Origin: Fontimonas thermophila
GTDB lineage: Bacteria > Pseudomonadota > Gammaproteobacteria > Nevskiales > Nevskiaceae
Assembly: GCF_900113085.1 (NCBI RefSeq)
Contig: NZ_FOOC01000002.1
Coordinates: 62,001-126,000, forward strand
Length of the DNA stretch: 64,000 bases
Reading direction: 5' to 3'
Part shown: in pieces, positions 48,843-59,524 of the stretch
How the letters are laid out: each line of letters starts with the position of its first letter
How positions within the stretch are numbered: the first letter of the stretch is position 1
Notes under the pieces: model-generated
Databases searched by the model: none
Seen by the model: only the letters and a program-made list of their open reading frames with translations
Told to the model about the DNA's origin: nothing
Program-made: the position numbers and the translations under genes

Positions 48843-49621
48843 TCCGCTATGCCGCTGGTGTGGAGTACCTCGGCAGCGGTTTCTCCGGTTGGCAGGGACT
48901 GCGGGGGCGGCGCACCGTGCAGGGCGAGCTGGAGCGCGCGCTGTCGGCGGTGGCCGCACATGCCCTGGTCGCGACCGCGGCCGGCCGGACCGATGCCGGC
49001 GTGCATGCCGTGCAGCAGGTGATCCACTTCGATTCACCGGCTCCGCGCAGCGAGTATGCCTGGCTGCTGGGGGCGAATACGCATCTGCCGCCCGATCTGA
49101 GTCTGCGCTGGATTCGTCCGGTGAGGGCGGAGTTCCACGCCCGATACAGCGCCGTGCGTCGGCACTATCGCTACGTGATCCACAATCACCGCGCGCGCAG
49201 TGCATTGCTGCGCCAGCGCGTCGGTTGGTGGCCGCAACCGCTGGATGCCGATGCCATGCATGCCGCGGCGCGTTGTCTGCTCGGCGAGCAGGATTTTTCA
49301 GCGTTCCGCGACGCCGAATGCCAGTCGCCGACGCCCATGCGCCGGCTCGACCGCATCGAGGTGCGCCGGCGCGGTGATTTCGTGGTCATCGACATCAGCG
49401 GCAATGCCTTTTTGCATCACATGGTGCGCAATATCACCGGCACGCTTGCGCTCGTCGGACTGGGCAAGCGGCCGGTGGAATGGGTCGCCGAGGTGCTGGC
49501 TTCGCGCGATCGCCGGCGCGCCGGCATGACGGCGCCTGCGGATGGGCTCTATTTCGTGGGTCCGGAATATCCGGCAGAATTCGCGCTTCCTGCTCCTCCC
49601 CAGCCCTGGTTTCCGGCCTAG
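48830..49621 (+). CDS. truA: tRNA pseudouridine(38-40) synthase TruA
   Basis: TruA makes pseudouridine in the anticodon arm at positions 38-40. The 263-residue protein has the catalytic D55 in GRTDAGVHA and the FLHHMVRNI motif. It begins at GTG 48830 with a GGGAGG ribosome-binding site about nine bases before, inside the end of the previous gene. Its stop TAG shares one base with the trpF start. Confidence 0.95.
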   Translation: MDALIRYAAGVEYLGSGFSGWQGLRGRRTVQGELERALSAVAAHALVATAAGRTDAGVHAVQQVIHFDSPAPRSEYAWLLGANTHLPPDLSLRWIRPVRAEFHARYSAVRRHYRYVIHNHRARSALLRQRVGWWPQPLDADAMHAAARCLLGEQDFSAFRDAECQSPTPMRRLDRIEVRRRGDFVVIDISGNAFLHHMVRNITGTLALVGLGKRPVEWVAEVLASRDRRRAGMTAPADGLYFVGPEYPAEFALPAPPQPWFPA

Positions 49622-50253
49622 TGACCCGAACGCGCATCAAGTTCTGTGGGATCCGCCGCAAGCAGGACGCCGAGCTGGCGGTCGATCTGGGTGTGGATGC
49701 ACTGGGCTTCGTGCTGGTGCCGCGCAGCAAGCGTTATATCGATCCCGGCCGTGCCGCAGTCATCCGCGCGGGACTGCCGCCGTTCGTGACCGTCGTGGCC
49801 CTGTTCATGGATGCCGATGCCGGCGAAGTGCAGACGGCCATCGATGCACTGCGTCCGGACGTCGTGCAGTTCCACGGCCGTGAGGATGCGGCGTTCTGCG
49901 CGAGCTTCGGCCTGCCTTACATCAAGGCGGTGGCGATGAGCGGGCCGACGGATCTTTCACGCACGGCGCGACAGTTCCGCAGCGCGCAGGCCTTGTTGCT
50001 TGATGCCCATGCGCCGGGTGCGATGGGGGGCAGCGGCAAGACCTTCGACTGGTCGTGCATCAAGCCAGTGGGCTTGCCGCTGGTTCTCGCCGGGGGGCTG
50101 ACGGCCGACAACGTCGGCCGGGCGGTGCGCACGGTGCGTCCGTATGCGGTCGATGTGTCCAGCGGCATCGAACGCCGTCCCGGCGTCAAGGATCCGGAGC
50201 GGATGCGCGCATTCGTGCGCGCGGTGCGCCGCGCCGACGGGGCGCGTCGATGA
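49621..50253 (+). CDS. trpF: Phosphoribosylanthranilate isomerase
   Basis: TrpF carries out the Amadori rearrangement in tryptophan synthesis. The 210-residue TIM barrel has the catalytic C9 in KFCGIRR and D128 in [19 protein letters not shown], and a [10 protein letters not shown] phosphate motif. It starts at GTG 49621 (one-base overlap with truA). It precedes trpB by 70 bases. The rest of the trp pathway is not in the window. Confidence 0.96.
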   Translation: MTRTRIKFCGIRRKQDAELAVDLGVDALGFVLVPRSKRYIDPGRAAVIRAGLPPFVTVVALFMDADAGEVQTAIDALRPDVVQFHGREDAAFCASFGLPYIKAVAMSGPTDLSRTARQFRSAQALLLDAHAPGAMGGSGKTFDWSCIKPVGLPLVLAGGLTADNVGRAVRTVRPYAVDVSSGIERRPGVKDPERMRAFVRAVRRADGARR

Positions 50254-50323
50254 AGAGGTCTTGCATACACCGGCTGCGCTGCTGATCCCGGCTGCCGATG
50301 ATTCCATTGATGAAGTACGCATC

Positions 50324-51523
50324 ATGAACTACCGCTATCCAGACGCCCGCGGGCATTTCGGTCCCTACGGTGGCCAGTTCGTTTCCGAAACCTTGATGGA
50401 ACCGCTGCGGCGGCTGGAAGCGGCTTATATGCGGCTCAAGGACGATCCTGACTTCTTGCGCGAGTTCGACGAGGATTTACGCGACTATGTCGGGCGGCCG
50501 TCGCCGCTGTATCACGCGCGGCATCTGACGCAGCGTTGGGGCGGGGCGCAGATCTGGCTCAAGCGCGAGGACCTCAATCACACGGGCGCACACAAGATCA
50601 ACAACACGGTTGGCCAGGCGCTGCTTGCGAAATATCTCGGCAAGACCCGCATCATCGCCGAGACCGGTGCCGGTCAGCACGGGGTGGCTTCGGCGACGAT
50701 CGCGGCGCGTCTGGATCTGAAATGTGTCGTCTACATGGGCGAGGAGGACGTGCAGCGCCAGTCGCCGAACGTCTATCGCATGAAACTGCTCGGCGCCGAG
50801 GTGGTGCCTGTGAGAAGCGGGACGAAAACCCTCAAGGACGCGATGAACGAAGCCTTGCGCGACTGGGTCACCAACGTGGATGACACGTTCTATGTCATCG
50901 GTACGGTGGCCGGCCCGCATCCGTATCCGATGCTGGTGCGCGATTTCCAGTCGGTGATCGGCCGTGAGGTGATCGCACAGAGCCGTGAAAAGATCGGCCG
51001 TCTGCCGGATGCGCTGGTCGCCTGCGTCGGCGGTGGATCCAATGCGATCGGCTTGTTCTACCCCTTCATCGACGAAGCCGGTGTGGCGATGTACGGTGTC
51101 GAGGCCGGCGGCCGCGGGCTGCAGACGTCCGAACATGCCGCGCCGCTGTCAGCCGGCAAGCCGGGCGTGCTGCACGGCAACCGCACTTACATCATGGCCG
51201 ATGCCAATGGCCAGATCCTGCCGACGCATTCGATTTCGGCGGGGCTCGATTATCCCGGCGTGGGACCGGAGCATGCCTGGCTCAAGGATAGCGGGCGCGT
51301 CACTTACACGGCGGTGACCGACGACGAGGCGCTGGCCGCCTTCCATGAGCTCACCCGCACCGAGGGCATCATTCCCGCGCTCGAATCCGCGCACGCGATT
51401 GCCTACGCCAGGCAGCTCGCGCCACGCCTCGGCGCCGACCGGCACATCGTCGTCAATCTGTCCGGGCGCGGCGACAAAGACATCTTCACCATCGCCAAGC
51501 TCGAAGGAATTCAGCTGACATGA
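50324..51523 (+). CDS. trpB: Tryptophan synthase beta chain
   Basis: TrpB condenses indole and serine on PLP. The 399-residue protein has [13 protein letters not shown] at the start, the PLP lysine K91 in HTGAHKINN, and the GGGSNAIG phosphate loop. The 70 bases before it have no clear terminator, so it is likely transcribed from trpF. Its stop overlaps trpA. Confidence 0.98.
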   Translation: MNYRYPDARGHFGPYGGQFVSETLMEPLRRLEAAYMRLKDDPDFLREFDEDLRDYVGRPSPLYHARHLTQRWGGAQIWLKREDLNHTGAHKINNTVGQALLAKYLGKTRIIAETGAGQHGVASATIAARLDLKCVVYMGEEDVQRQSPNVYRMKLLGAEVVPVRSGTKTLKDAMNEALRDWVTNVDDTFYVIGTVAGPHPYPMLVRDFQSVIGREVIAQSREKIGRLPDALVACVGGGSNAIGLFYPFIDEAGVAMYGVEAGGRGLQTSEHAAPLSAGKPGVLHGNRTYIMADANGQILPTHSISAGLDYPGVGPEHAWLKDSGRVTYTAVTDDEALAAFHELTRTEGIIPALESAHAIAYARQLAPRLGADRHIVVNLSGRGDKDIFTIAKLEGIQLT

Positions 51524-52338
51524 GCAGCCGATTGCAGCAGACGTTTGCCGCGCTCGCCGTTGCCCGACGCAAAGCGCTGATCCCGTACATCACCGCCGGC
51601 GATCCGGCGCCGGAGCATACGGTTGCGCTCATGCACGCGCTGGTGCGCGGTGGCGCCGACGTGATCGAACTGGGCGTTCCATTTTCCGATCCGATGGCCG
51701 ACGGCCCGGTGATCCAGCTCGCCTGCGAGCGTGCGCTCAAGCACGGCACCGGGCTTGCCGACATCCTCGATCAGGTTGCCGAATTCCGGCGCGACGATGT
51801 ACGTACCCCGGTCGTGCTCATGGGGTATCTGAATCCGATCGAGACGTACGGAGTGGCGGCATTTGCGCGCCGCGCGCGCGAGGTCGGCGTCGATGGGGTG
51901 CTGATCGTGGATCTGGCCATCGAGGAGGCACCGGATTATCTGCCGGAGCTGCGCGCCCACGGGCTCGATTGCATCTTTCTGCTCGCACCGACCAGTCCGG
52001 AGGCTCGCATCGAAACCATCGCCCGTGCCGCGAGCGGGTATCTCTATTACGTCTCGCTCAAAGGCGTGACCGGCGCATCGAGTCTCGACGTCGCCAGCGT
52101 CGCCGAGAAGCTGGCCATGATCCGCCGGCATACGGCCTTGCCGCTCGCGGTGGGATTCGGGATCCGCAATGCGGCGGCGGCGCGCGCGATCGCGCAGGTG
52201 GCGGACGGCGTCGTCGTCGGCAGCGCGCTCGTCGCCGAAATCGAGCGGCTTGCCGATCAGCCCGAGCGGATCGTACCGACGCTTACGGAGCGCTTGCGCG
52301 AACTGCGGCGGGCGCTGGATGATGCGTCGTCGGAATGA
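51520..52338 (+). CDS. trpA: Tryptophan synthase alpha chain
   Basis: TrpA releases indole from indole-glycerol phosphate and channels it to TrpB. The 272-residue barrel has catalytic E50 and D61 in [14 protein letters not shown], the [10 protein letters not shown] loop and the GFGIRN phosphate site. The four-base overlap with trpB couples the two subunits. Confidence 0.98.
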   Translation: MSSRLQQTFAALAVARRKALIPYITAGDPAPEHTVALMHALVRGGADVIELGVPFSDPMADGPVIQLACERALKHGTGLADILDQVAEFRRDDVRTPVVLMGYLNPIETYGVAAFARRAREVGVDGVLIVDLAIEEAPDYLPELRAHGLDCIFLLAPTSPEARIETIARAASGYLYYVSLKGVTGASSLDVASVAEKLAMIRRHTALPLAVGFGIRNAAAARAIAQVADGVVVGSALVAEIERLADQPERIVPTLTERLRELRRALDDASSE

Positions 52339-52419
52339 TCCAGTTGACCGGCCGGTGGCGTGTCCGGCCGGCGCGCTACCATTGCCGAGGTTCCCGCTAC
52401 CGTATTCGTCTCCGGACCT

Positions 52420-53292
52420 ATGAGTTGGCTCGACAAGATCGCCGGTTCCAAGCTGCTGTCCAGCGGATCGCGCAAGCGTAACGTCCCGGAAGGGCTGTGG
52501 ACCAAGTGCGAAAGCTGCCAGTCCGTGCTGTATCGCGCCGAGCTGGAGCGTACGCTCGAGGTGTGCCCCAAATGTGGCGCGCACCACGCGATCACGGCGC
52601 GTCAGCGTCTCGATCACTTCCTCGATCCCGAGCCGCGGCACGAGCTTGGCACCGAGATTGCCCCCAAGGATCCGCTCAAATTCAAGGACAGCCGCAAGTA
52701 CACCGAGCGTCTGCGCGAGGCGCAGGCCGAGACCAACGAAAAAGACGCCTTGGTGGTGATACGCGGGCAGTTGATGGGATTGCCGCTGGTGGCCTGCGCC
52801 TTTGAATTCGGCTTCATGGGCGGATCGATGGGCAGCGTCGTCGGTGAGAAATTCGTGCGCGGCGTCAACGCCTGTCTCGAATTCGGCATTCCGCTGGTCT
52901 GTTTCCACGCTTCCGGCGGCGCGCGCATGCAGGAATCGCTGTTTTCACTGATGCAGATGGCCAAGACCGCGGCTGCGCTGACCAAACTCGCCGAGCGCGG
53001 TCTGCCGTACATCTCCGTGCTGACCCATCCGACGATGGGCGGTGTTTCCGCGAGTTTTGCGATGCTTGGTGACATCCACATCGCCGAACCCAAGGCCCTG
53101 ATCGGTTTTGCCGGCCCGCGCGTGATCGAGCAGACCGTGCGGCAGAAGTTGCCGGAGGGCTTCCAGCGCGCCGAGTTCCTGCTGGAGAAAGGGGCGATCG
53201 ACATGATCGTCGACCGGCGCGAGATGCGTGAACGCATTTACCGCCTGCTTGCGATGCTGACGCATTTTTCACCCAGCATCAGCGACTCTTGA
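52420..53292 (+). CDS. accD: Acetyl-CoA carboxylase carboxyltransferase subunit beta
   Basis: AccD, with AccA, transfers carboxyl from biotin to acetyl-CoA in fatty acid synthesis. The 290-residue product has the N-terminal zinc ribbon with C30, C33, C49 and C52 and the crotonase-like core with SGGARMQE and [11 protein letters not shown] 52420 is chosen since it begins MSWLDKI, the family start. Placement between trpA and folC is typical. Confidence 0.97.
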   Translation: MSWLDKIAGSKLLSSGSRKRNVPEGLWTKCESCQSVLYRAELERTLEVCPKCGAHHAITARQRLDHFLDPEPRHELGTEIAPKDPLKFKDSRKYTERLREAQAETNEKDALVVIRGQLMGLPLVACAFEFGFMGGSMGSVVGEKFVRGVNACLEFGIPLVCFHASGGARMQESLFSLMQMAKTAAALTKLAERGLPYISVLTHPTMGGVSASFAMLGDIHIAEPKALIGFAGPRVIEQTVRQKLPEGFQRAEFLLEKGAIDMIVDRREMRERIYRLLAMLTHFSPSISDS

Positions 53293-53370
53293 CTCTGCAC
53301 CTTGCGGCGCGTGGCAGCGACACCAGCAGGTTTTAACGATCAGCGCCGTGCGCCTTGACGTACCGACGGC

Positions 53371-54627
53371 ATGACGGTCCGGACACTCGAAGACTGGTTG
53401 CGCTGGCAGGAAACCCTGCATCCACGCAGCATCGAACTCGGCCTTGAGCGCGTGCGCACCGTGGCCGCGCGCCTGCACCTGCCCGATCCGCGTCCCGTGA
53501 CGCTGACGATCGCCGGGACCAATGGCAAAGGCTCGAGTGCGCACCTGGCCGCGTTGATTTACCGCGAAGCCGGTTACCGGGTCGGTCTGTATACCTCGCC
53601 CCATCTGCTGCGCTACAACGAGCGGGTGCGTATCGACGGTGTCGAGGCTACCGATGCCGAGTTGTGCGCGGCCTTCGAGGCCGTCGAGCAGGCGCGGGGC
53701 GAGTGTGCGCTCACGTATTTCGAATTCGGCACGCTGGCGGCACTGTGGCTGTTTCGCGAACACAAGGTCGATGTCCAGGTCCTGGAAGTCGGGCTCGGTG
53801 GGCGGCTGGATGCGGTCAATCTGGTCGATGCCGATACTGCGCTCATCACCAGCATCGGACTCGATCATCTCGACTGGCTCGGCCCGGATCGGGAGAGCAT
53901 CGCGCGCGAAAAAGCCGGTGTCTTCCGCCCGGACCGGCCGGCGATCGTCGCCGAGCCTGATCCACCGCGCAGCCTGTTCGACGTGGCTACGGCAGTCGCT
54001 GCGCCGCTGCGGCTGATCGGCCGCGATTTTCGTATCCATGCGCACGATGCCGGTTTCGACTGGCAGGGTCGGGCGTGGACGTTGCATGCGCTGCCGCGGC
54101 CGGGGATTCCCGGCGAGGCGCAATTGCGTAATGCCGCCGGCGTGCTCGCGGCCATCGAGGCCCTGGCATCCCGCCGGCCGGTCGGCGAAGACGCCATCCG
54201 GCGTGCGTTGCCGCGGCTATCCGTGCCGGGGCGCTGCGAGCTGCGCGGCAATGTCGTCCTCGACGTCGCCCACAACCACGAATCGGCGTTGGTGCTTGCG
54301 CAATACCTGGCGAGTCTGCCGACGGTAGCGCCGACGGTGCTCCTGCTCGGCATGCTCGCCGACAAGCCGCATGCGCGAATCTGGGAGGCGCTGGCTCCTT
54401 GCGTGGATGCCGCCGTGCTGGTGAGCCTGCCCGGTCCCAGGGGGCTTGCCGCCGCGGATCTCGCCCGTCGCCTGGGCGCCGTGCGGGTCGATCTGCACTG
54501 TTGTGCGACGATGGCCGAGGCCTTGGCGATAGCGCGTGGCCGCGCCGGTGCAAAGGGGCGGATCGTCGTGACCGGTTCGTTTCTCACCGTGGCGGCGGCC
54601 ATGGGTGAGTTGCAGCGTCATGGATGA
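53371..54627 (+). CDS. folC: Bifunctional folylpolyglutamate/dihydrofolate synthase
   Basis: FolC adds glutamate to dihydropteroate and folates. The 418-residue protein has the ATP loop GTNGKGS at about 49-55, the YTSPHLLRYNERVRI motif, DHLDWLG and the DVAHNHES motif. It starts 78 bases after accD. The end overlaps the next gene by eight bases. Confidence 0.97.
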   Translation: MTVRTLEDWLRWQETLHPRSIELGLERVRTVAARLHLPDPRPVTLTIAGTNGKGSSAHLAALIYREAGYRVGLYTSPHLLRYNERVRIDGVEATDAELCAAFEAVEQARGECALTYFEFGTLAALWLFREHKVDVQVLEVGLGGRLDAVNLVDADTALITSIGLDHLDWLGPDRESIAREKAGVFRPDRPAIVAEPDPPRSLFDVATAVAAPLRLIGRDFRIHAHDAGFDWQGRAWTLHALPRPGIPGEAQLRNAAGVLAAIEALASRRPVGEDAIRRALPRLSVPGRCELRGNVVLDVAHNHESALVLAQYLASLPTVAPTVLLLGMLADKPHARIWEALAPCVDAAVLVSLPGPRGLAAADLARRLGAVRVDLHCCATMAEALAIARGRAGAKGRIVVTGSFLTVAAAMGELQRHG

Positions 54628-55273
54628 GATCATCAAGCGGCGGCTGGTCGGCGCGGGCCTTTTGCTGGCTGCGGCCTTCCTATTGGTGTCGGTGCTGCCG
54701 GAGCCCCATCTGGACAAGGCATTGGAGGAGGGCGTACCCGTCCTCACCATCGATCTGCGCAACCCGGATGCGCCGGCGGCAGGGCCGATCGAGCCGGCGG
54801 CTTCGACAGCCATTGCGCAGGCCAGCGAAGCGACCGCCCCTATGAGTGCTGGCGAGCCATCGCCGCCATCCGAAGCGGCTTCGCCACCGCCGCAAACCCC
54901 AGCCGCGCCGACGGCCCAGAACCAGCAGCCGGCACCGGAAACAAAGCAGCCGGAGCAGCGTCCGGCGCCGCAGCCGGCTGATCTGCCCGCCAGAGAACCG
55001 ACCCGCGCGTCCCCGGCGGCCGCATCGACGGCGGGCAGGGAGGGGCGCTGGTGGGTGCAGATTGGCTCGTTCGCCGACATCGCCAACGCAAGGCAGGTGG
55101 AGGCACGTCTGCGCACGCTGGGCCAGCCGGTGATCGTCGCGCCGGTCGAGACGGACAAGGGCACACTTTATCGTGTGCGCGGCGGGCCGTATGCCGATGA
55201 GGCCGAGGCGCAATCCGCGCATGAGCAACTCATGCGCAGCGGCTATACCCAGGCGCGCATCGTCGGACCATAA
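54620..55273 (+). CDS. SPOR-domain inner-membrane protein (DedD-like)
   Basis: The 217-residue product has a short cytoplasmic start, a transmembrane helix (about 9-27), a long Pro/Ala/Gln-rich periplasmic linker and a C-terminal SPOR domain (about 143-217, beginning RWWVQIGSFAD) that binds denuded glycan strands at the division site. DedD-type proteins follow folC in many gammaproteobacteria. ATG 54620 within folC is the best start. Confidence 0.9.
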   Translation: MDEIIKRRLVGAGLLLAAAFLLVSVLPEPHLDKALEEGVPVLTIDLRNPDAPAAGPIEPAASTAIAQASEATAPMSAGEPSPPSEAASPPPQTPAAPTAQNQQPAPETKQPEQRPAPQPADLPAREPTRASPAAASTAGREGRWWVQIGSFADIANARQVEARLRTLGQPVIVAPVETDKGTLYRVRGGPYADEAEAQSAHEQLMRSGYTQARIVGP

Positions 55274-55309
55274 GCGGCGCGGCGCAAGCCGGCGTTTGCA
55301 CGGCACGGG

Positions 55310-55318
55310 TGATAAAAT
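55310..55318 (+). promoter_or_regulatory. Candidate extended -10 promoter for cvpA-purF
   Basis: TGATAAAAT is an extended -10 match 28 bases before cvpA. No -35 is clear at normal spacing. Confidence 0.35.
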
Positions 55319-55345
55319 GATGCACCGCTGCCGTCTGGCCGCCGC

Positions 55346-55864
55346 ATGAGCTGGGTCGATTACTGCATTCTGTTCATCTTCATCGTTTCGGTGTTCCTCG
55401 GCATCTGGCGCGGATTCACCCGGGAAGTGTTCAGCCTGCTGACCTGGATCGCGGCATTCGTGGCGGCCTGGCTGCTGGGGCCTTCGCTGTCGCCGCATCT
55501 GCAGCCCTGGCTCGGCGATTCCGTTCTGTGCGATGCGATGGCCTATGCGGCGACGTTCTTCATCGCCCTGTTTCTCGGCGCGCTCGTGACCCATTTTCTC
55601 GTCGTTGCCGTCCGTGACAGCCGTTTTTCGCCGGCAGACCGTACCCTCGGCGGCGGCTTGGGCCTGATCCGCGCCGTCATTGTCGTCACGCTGTTCGTGC
55701 TCGTTGCCGGCCGCATGGGAGCTGGCGAGGATCGCTGGTGGCAGCAATCCACGCTGATTCCGCACTTCGCACCGCTGGCGCGCGGTTTCGAGGCGCTCAT
55801 CCCCGAGCGGTGGCTCGAGTTGCTCAAACCCACCGTCACTCCCAGTTCCTCTCCGGGCCAATAA
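55346..55864 (+). CDS. cvpA: Colicin V production protein homologue CvpA
   Basis: CvpA is a membrane protein required for colicin V export in E. coli and for envelope stability in several species. The 172-residue product has four predicted transmembrane helices in the CvpA layout ([20 protein letters not shown] at the start). It precedes purF by two bases, as in the classical cvpA-purF operon. Confidence 0.93.
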   Translation: MSWVDYCILFIFIVSVFLGIWRGFTREVFSLLTWIAAFVAAWLLGPSLSPHLQPWLGDSVLCDAMAYAATFFIALFLGALVTHFLVVAVRDSRFSPADRTLGGGLGLIRAVIVVTLFVLVAGRMGAGEDRWWQQSTLIPHFAPLARGFEALIPERWLELLKPTVTPSSSPGQ

Positions 55865-55866
55865 CC

Positions 55867-57384
55867 ATGTGTGGAATCGCCGGCATCGTGAGTCAAAGCA
55901 GTGCGGTCAACGCCGAGCTGTTCGATGCGCTGACCATGCTCCAGCATCGCGGGCAGGATGCCGCCGGCATCATGACCAACGAGGGCCATCGCCTTTATCT
56001 GCGCAAGGACAACGGGCTCGTGCGCGATGTGTTCAACACCGACGAGCACATGGTCAAACTGCGTGGCCGCATGGGGATAGGGCATGTGCGCTATCCCACC
56101 GCTGGGTGTTCGACGTCGGCCGAGGCGCAGCCGTTCTACACCAATACGCCGTTTGGGATCTCGCTGTCGCACAACGGCAATCTCACCAATGCCGAGGAAC
56201 TCAAGCAGGAGCTGTTCTTGCAGGACCGGCGACATCTCAACACCGAGTCCGATTCCGAGGTTCTGCTCAATGTCTTTGCCCACGAGCTGCTGCAGCGTGG
56301 CGCGCTGCGCCTTTCGCCGGAGGATGTATTCGCCGCCATCTCCGGCGTGCACCTGCGCTGTCGCGGTGCCTATGCCTGTGTGGCGATGATCACCGGCTAT
56401 GGCATCGTCGGTTTCCGCGATCCGTATGGAATCCGTCCGGTCGTTTATGGCGTGCGGGAGACTCCAAACGGGCTCGATTACATGATCGCGTCCGAATCGG
56501 TTGCCCTCGATGCGCTCGGCTATGAAAAACTCGCCGACATCGCACCGGGCGAGGCCGTGCTGATCACCGCGGACGGCAAGCTTTACAAACGCCAGTGTGC
56601 GGCCAATCCGATCCACTCGCCGTGCATTTTCGAGCACGTCTATCTCGCCCGTCCGGACTCGGTGATGGACGATATCTACGTCTACAAGGCGCGCCTGCGC
56701 ATGGGCGTCAAGCTTGCCGAGAAGATTCTGCGCGAGTGGCCGGATCATGACATCGACGTGGTCATCCCCATCCCCGACACCTCGCGGGTCGCCGGCGCGG
56801 AGCTCGCGATGCGTCTGGGTGTGAATTACCGCGAAGGCTTCATCAAGAACCGCTACATTGGCCGTACGTTCATCATGCCGGGGCAGGCGCAGCGCAAGAA
56901 ATCCGTGCGCCAGAAGCTCAATCCGGTGGATCTCGAATTCCGCGGCAAGAACGTCCTGCTCGTCGATGACTCCATCGTGCGCGGGACGACGTCCAGAGAG
57001 ATCATCGAGATGGCGCGCGAGGCCGGTGCGAAGAAGGTTTATTTCGCCTCGGCATCGCCGCCGGTGCGCTATCCGAACGTCTATGGGATCGACATGCCGA
57101 CCAGCTCCGAGCTGATCGCGCATGGGCGCAGTGTCGAGGAGCTGGAGCGGCTGCTCGGCGCCGACCGCCTGATCTACCAGGATCTTGGGGATTTGATCGA
57201 GGCGGTGCGCGCCGGCAACCCGGCGATCACCCGCTTCGAATGTTCGGTGTTCACCGGCGAATACATCACCCAGGACGTGACCGCCGAATACTTAAGCCAG
57301 CTCGAGCTATTCCGCTCCGATTCGGCCAAGGCGGCACGCAGGCGCGCCGAGCAAACCGTCATCGAGCTGCCGAACAGCGTCTGA
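55867..57384 (+). CDS. purF: Amidophosphoribosyltransferase
   Basis: PurF makes phosphoribosylamine from PRPP and glutamine, the first step of purine synthesis. The 505-residue protein has Cys2 directly after Met as the glutaminase nucleophile (MCGIAGI) and the PRPP-binding [12 protein letters not shown] at about 363-374. An ATG inside cvpA lies further upstream in frame, but the Cys2 requirement fixes ATG 55867. Confidence 0.98.
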   Translation: MCGIAGIVSQSSAVNAELFDALTMLQHRGQDAAGIMTNEGHRLYLRKDNGLVRDVFNTDEHMVKLRGRMGIGHVRYPTAGCSTSAEAQPFYTNTPFGISLSHNGNLTNAEELKQELFLQDRRHLNTESDSEVLLNVFAHELLQRGALRLSPEDVFAAISGVHLRCRGAYACVAMITGYGIVGFRDPYGIRPVVYGVRETPNGLDYMIASESVALDALGYEKLADIAPGEAVLITADGKLYKRQCAANPIHSPCIFEHVYLARPDSVMDDIYVYKARLRMGVKLAEKILREWPDHDIDVVIPIPDTSRVAGAELAMRLGVNYREGFIKNRYIGRTFIMPGQAQRKKSVRQKLNPVDLEFRGKNVLLVDDSIVRGTTSREIIEMAREAGAKKVYFASASPPVRYPNVYGIDMPTSSELIAHGRSVEELERLLGADRLIYQDLGDLIEAVRAGNPAITRFECSVFTGEYITQDVTAEYLSQLELFRSDSAKAARRRAEQTVIELPNSV

Positions 57385-57493
57385 AAAGATCGGCCTGGTG
57401 GGCTTGAGCCGGGGTGGGTTTGGCCGTACCTTAGCACCCGCGCCGATTTGCCCCCGCTTGCGGGCGCGTAACAAATGCAGCTAAACGGCCAGC

Positions 57494-57529
57494 AAAGCCC
57501 GTTTCAGCATGCGCATGCTGGCGGGCTTT
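57494..57529 (+). other. Nested hairpin between purF and metZ
   Basis: AAAGCCCG (57494-57501) pairs with CGGGCTTT (57522-57529), and the inside holds the 16-base palindrome CAGCATGCGCATGCTG (57505-57520). A weak TTTCTGATTT follows. It ends nine bases before the metZ ribosome-binding site, so it may be a purF terminator or an attenuator-like element for metZ. Confidence 0.6.
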
Positions 57530-57546
57530 CTGATTTAGAGGACGGC

Positions 57547-58731
57547 ATGAACGAATTCTTCGACCCCGAATGGGGCTTTTCCACCCGCGGCATTCGTGCA
57601 GCCGAGCCGCGCACGGCATTGCGCGAGCATTCGGCATCGATTTCGCTGACTTCGAGCTATGTGTTTTCCAGCGCAGCCGAAGCGGCCGCGGTGTTCCAGG
57701 GAGAGTTACCGGGTTACATCTATTCGCGCTTCACCAATCCGACAGTCGAGGCGTTCGAGCGCCGACTCGCGACGATGGAAGGCGGGCAGAGCTGCGTGGC
57801 CACTGCCAGTGGCATGGCGGCGATCCTGACGCTGTGCATGGCCCTGCTCAAGCAGGGTGATCACATCGTCGCTGCGCGCGGGTTGTTCGGTGCGACGATC
57901 AACCTGTTCAACACCGTGCTCGCCCGTTTCGGACTGTCGACGACGTATGTCGATATTGCCGACGTCGGCGCCTGGGAGGCAGCGATCCAGCCGAACACGC
58001 GGCTTTTGTTCGTCGAGACGCCCTCGAATCCGCTGTGCGAGCTCGCCGACATCGCGGCGCTTGCCGAGATTGCCCATCGTCACGGTGCGTTGTTGTGCGT
58101 GGACAACTGTTTTCTGACACCGGTCTTGCAGCGCCCGCTCGAACTGGGGGCCGATCTGGTGATCCATTCGGCGACGAAGTATCTCGATGGGCAGGGACGC
58201 TGCGTCGGCGGCGCCATCGTCGGTGATGCACAGCGGGTGGGCAAGGACGTGTTTGCATTCATGCGCACCGCCGGCCCGTGCCTGAGCCCGTTCAACGCCT
58301 GGGTGTTTCTCAAGGGTCTGGAAACGCTGGCGGTACGCATGAAGGCGCACTGCGACAATGCCCGCGCGCTCGCCGAGTGGCTGGAGGAGCAGCCGCAGGT
58401 CAAACGTGTGTATTACCCCGGGTTGGCCAGCCATCCGCAGCACGTACTCGCGCAAAAACAGCAGTCGGGCTATGGCGCCATCGTCAGCTTCGAACTCGAC
58501 GGCGGCCGCGAGGCGGCGTGGAAGCTAATCGACAGCACCCGCCTGATTTCGATCACCGCCAATCTTGGTGACACACGCACGACGATCACCCATCCTGCGA
58601 CGACCACCCACGGACGCATCACGCCAGAGGCGCGGGCTGCGGCCGGGATCGGCGAAGGTCTGGTCCGTGTGGCCGTTGGGCTCGAAGACATCGAGGACAT
58701 CAAGGCCGATCTCGCACGCGGTCTGTCCTGA
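57547..58731 (+). CDS. metZ: O-succinylhomoserine sulfhydrylase
   Basis: MetZ makes homocysteine from O-succinylhomoserine and sulfide by direct sulfhydrylation. The 394-residue Cys/Met-metabolism PLP enzyme has the PLP lysine K211 in HSATKYLDGQGRC, the SRFTNPT region and the NLGDTRTTITHPATTTHG active-site loop. ATG 57547 follows a GAGGA ribosome-binding site. The conserved cvpA-purF-metZ order supports MetZ over MetB or MetY. Confidence 0.95.
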   Translation: MNEFFDPEWGFSTRGIRAAEPRTALREHSASISLTSSYVFSSAAEAAAVFQGELPGYIYSRFTNPTVEAFERRLATMEGGQSCVATASGMAAILTLCMALLKQGDHIVAARGLFGATINLFNTVLARFGLSTTYVDIADVGAWEAAIQPNTRLLFVETPSNPLCELADIAALAEIAHRHGALLCVDNCFLTPVLQRPLELGADLVIHSATKYLDGQGRCVGGAIVGDAQRVGKDVFAFMRTAGPCLSPFNAWVFLKGLETLAVRMKAHCDNARALAEWLEEQPQVKRVYYPGLASHPQHVLAQKQQSGYGAIVSFELDGGREAAWKLIDSTRLISITANLGDTRTTITHPATTTHGRITPEARAAAGIGEGLVRVAVGLEDIEDIKADLARGLS

Positions 58732-58734
58732 TCC

Positions 58735-59493
58735 ATGGCCGTGCGGTCCGCTGCGTTTGCCGCGCTCATCGAGACCGATCCGCTGCGCAAATGCGCCCTC
58801 GTTGCGGCCTTGACTGCCGGTGCGGTCGATCCACTGCCCCCCGATTGCGACTGGCACCGCGTCCCCGGCCGGCCTGCACGTCCGCCGCTGGTGCGGCCAC
58901 GGGACGTACCGCGCCGGGGGCTGGGGAGCGCACAGGGGCGCGCAGCGCTGGTTCATGCGGTCGCGCATATCGAGTTCAATGCAATCAATCTCGCCCTCGA
59001 TGCGGTCTGCCGTTTCGACGGCTTGCCGGATGCCTTCTATGCGGATTGGATCAGTGTCGCCCAGGACGAGGCACGACACTTCTGCATGTTGCGCGAACGG
59101 CTGCTGCAACTGGGATACGAATATGGTGACCTTCCGGCCCACAACGGTTTGTGGGAAGCCGCCGAGAAAACCGCTGGAGACGCGCTGGTGCGGATGGCCC
59201 TGGTGCCGCGCGTACTCGAGGCGCGGGGGCTGGACGTCACCCCCGGCATCATCGCGCGCCTGCGCGAGATCGGCGATACGCCGACGCTGGCGCGTTTGGA
59301 GGTGATTCTCGCCGAGGAGGTGCGCCATGTCGCCATCGGCACGCGCTGGTTTCGCCATCTGTGCGCCGAGCGCGGGCTCGAACCGGCGTCCACGTTCCGG
59401 GCTTTGCTCGATGCCCATGGTGTGCGGTTGCACCCGCCGTTGAACCGCGCGGCCAGGTTCGAAGCGGGATTCGTCGATGCCGAGCTGTCGTGA
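58735..59493 (+). CDS. DUF455 ferritin-like protein
   Basis: The 252-residue product belongs to the ferritin-like DUF455 family. Two helix pairs carry likely metal ligands: HAVAHIEFNAI and DEARHF, then EEVRHVAIG. It probably binds a di-iron or similar centre; the biological role is not known, and the tRNA hydroxylase MiaE is a structural relative. It starts three bases after metZ, so it is probably in the same transcript, and converges on lpxH. Confidence 0.85.
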   Translation: MAVRSAAFAALIETDPLRKCALVAALTAGAVDPLPPDCDWHRVPGRPARPPLVRPRDVPRRGLGSAQGRAALVHAVAHIEFNAINLALDAVCRFDGLPDAFYADWISVAQDEARHFCMLRERLLQLGYEYGDLPAHNGLWEAAEKTAGDALVRMALVPRVLEARGLDVTPGIIARLREIGDTPTLARLEVILAEEVRHVAIGTRWFRHLCAERGLEPASTFRALLDAHGVRLHPPLNRAARFEAGFVDAELS

Positions 59494-59524
59494 TTCCTGC
59501 CTGCCGGGGCGTTCGCGTTTGGTG

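Noticed and set aside
55274-55345. PurR operator before cvpA-purF
   Set aside because: Only a CGTTTGC half-like sequence is present; no symmetric ACGCAAACGTTTGCGT-like site is seen.
57385-57546. SAM or SAH riboswitch before metZ
   Set aside because: The hairpin has no visible match to the known pseudoknot or multi-stem cores, so it is described only as a hairpin.
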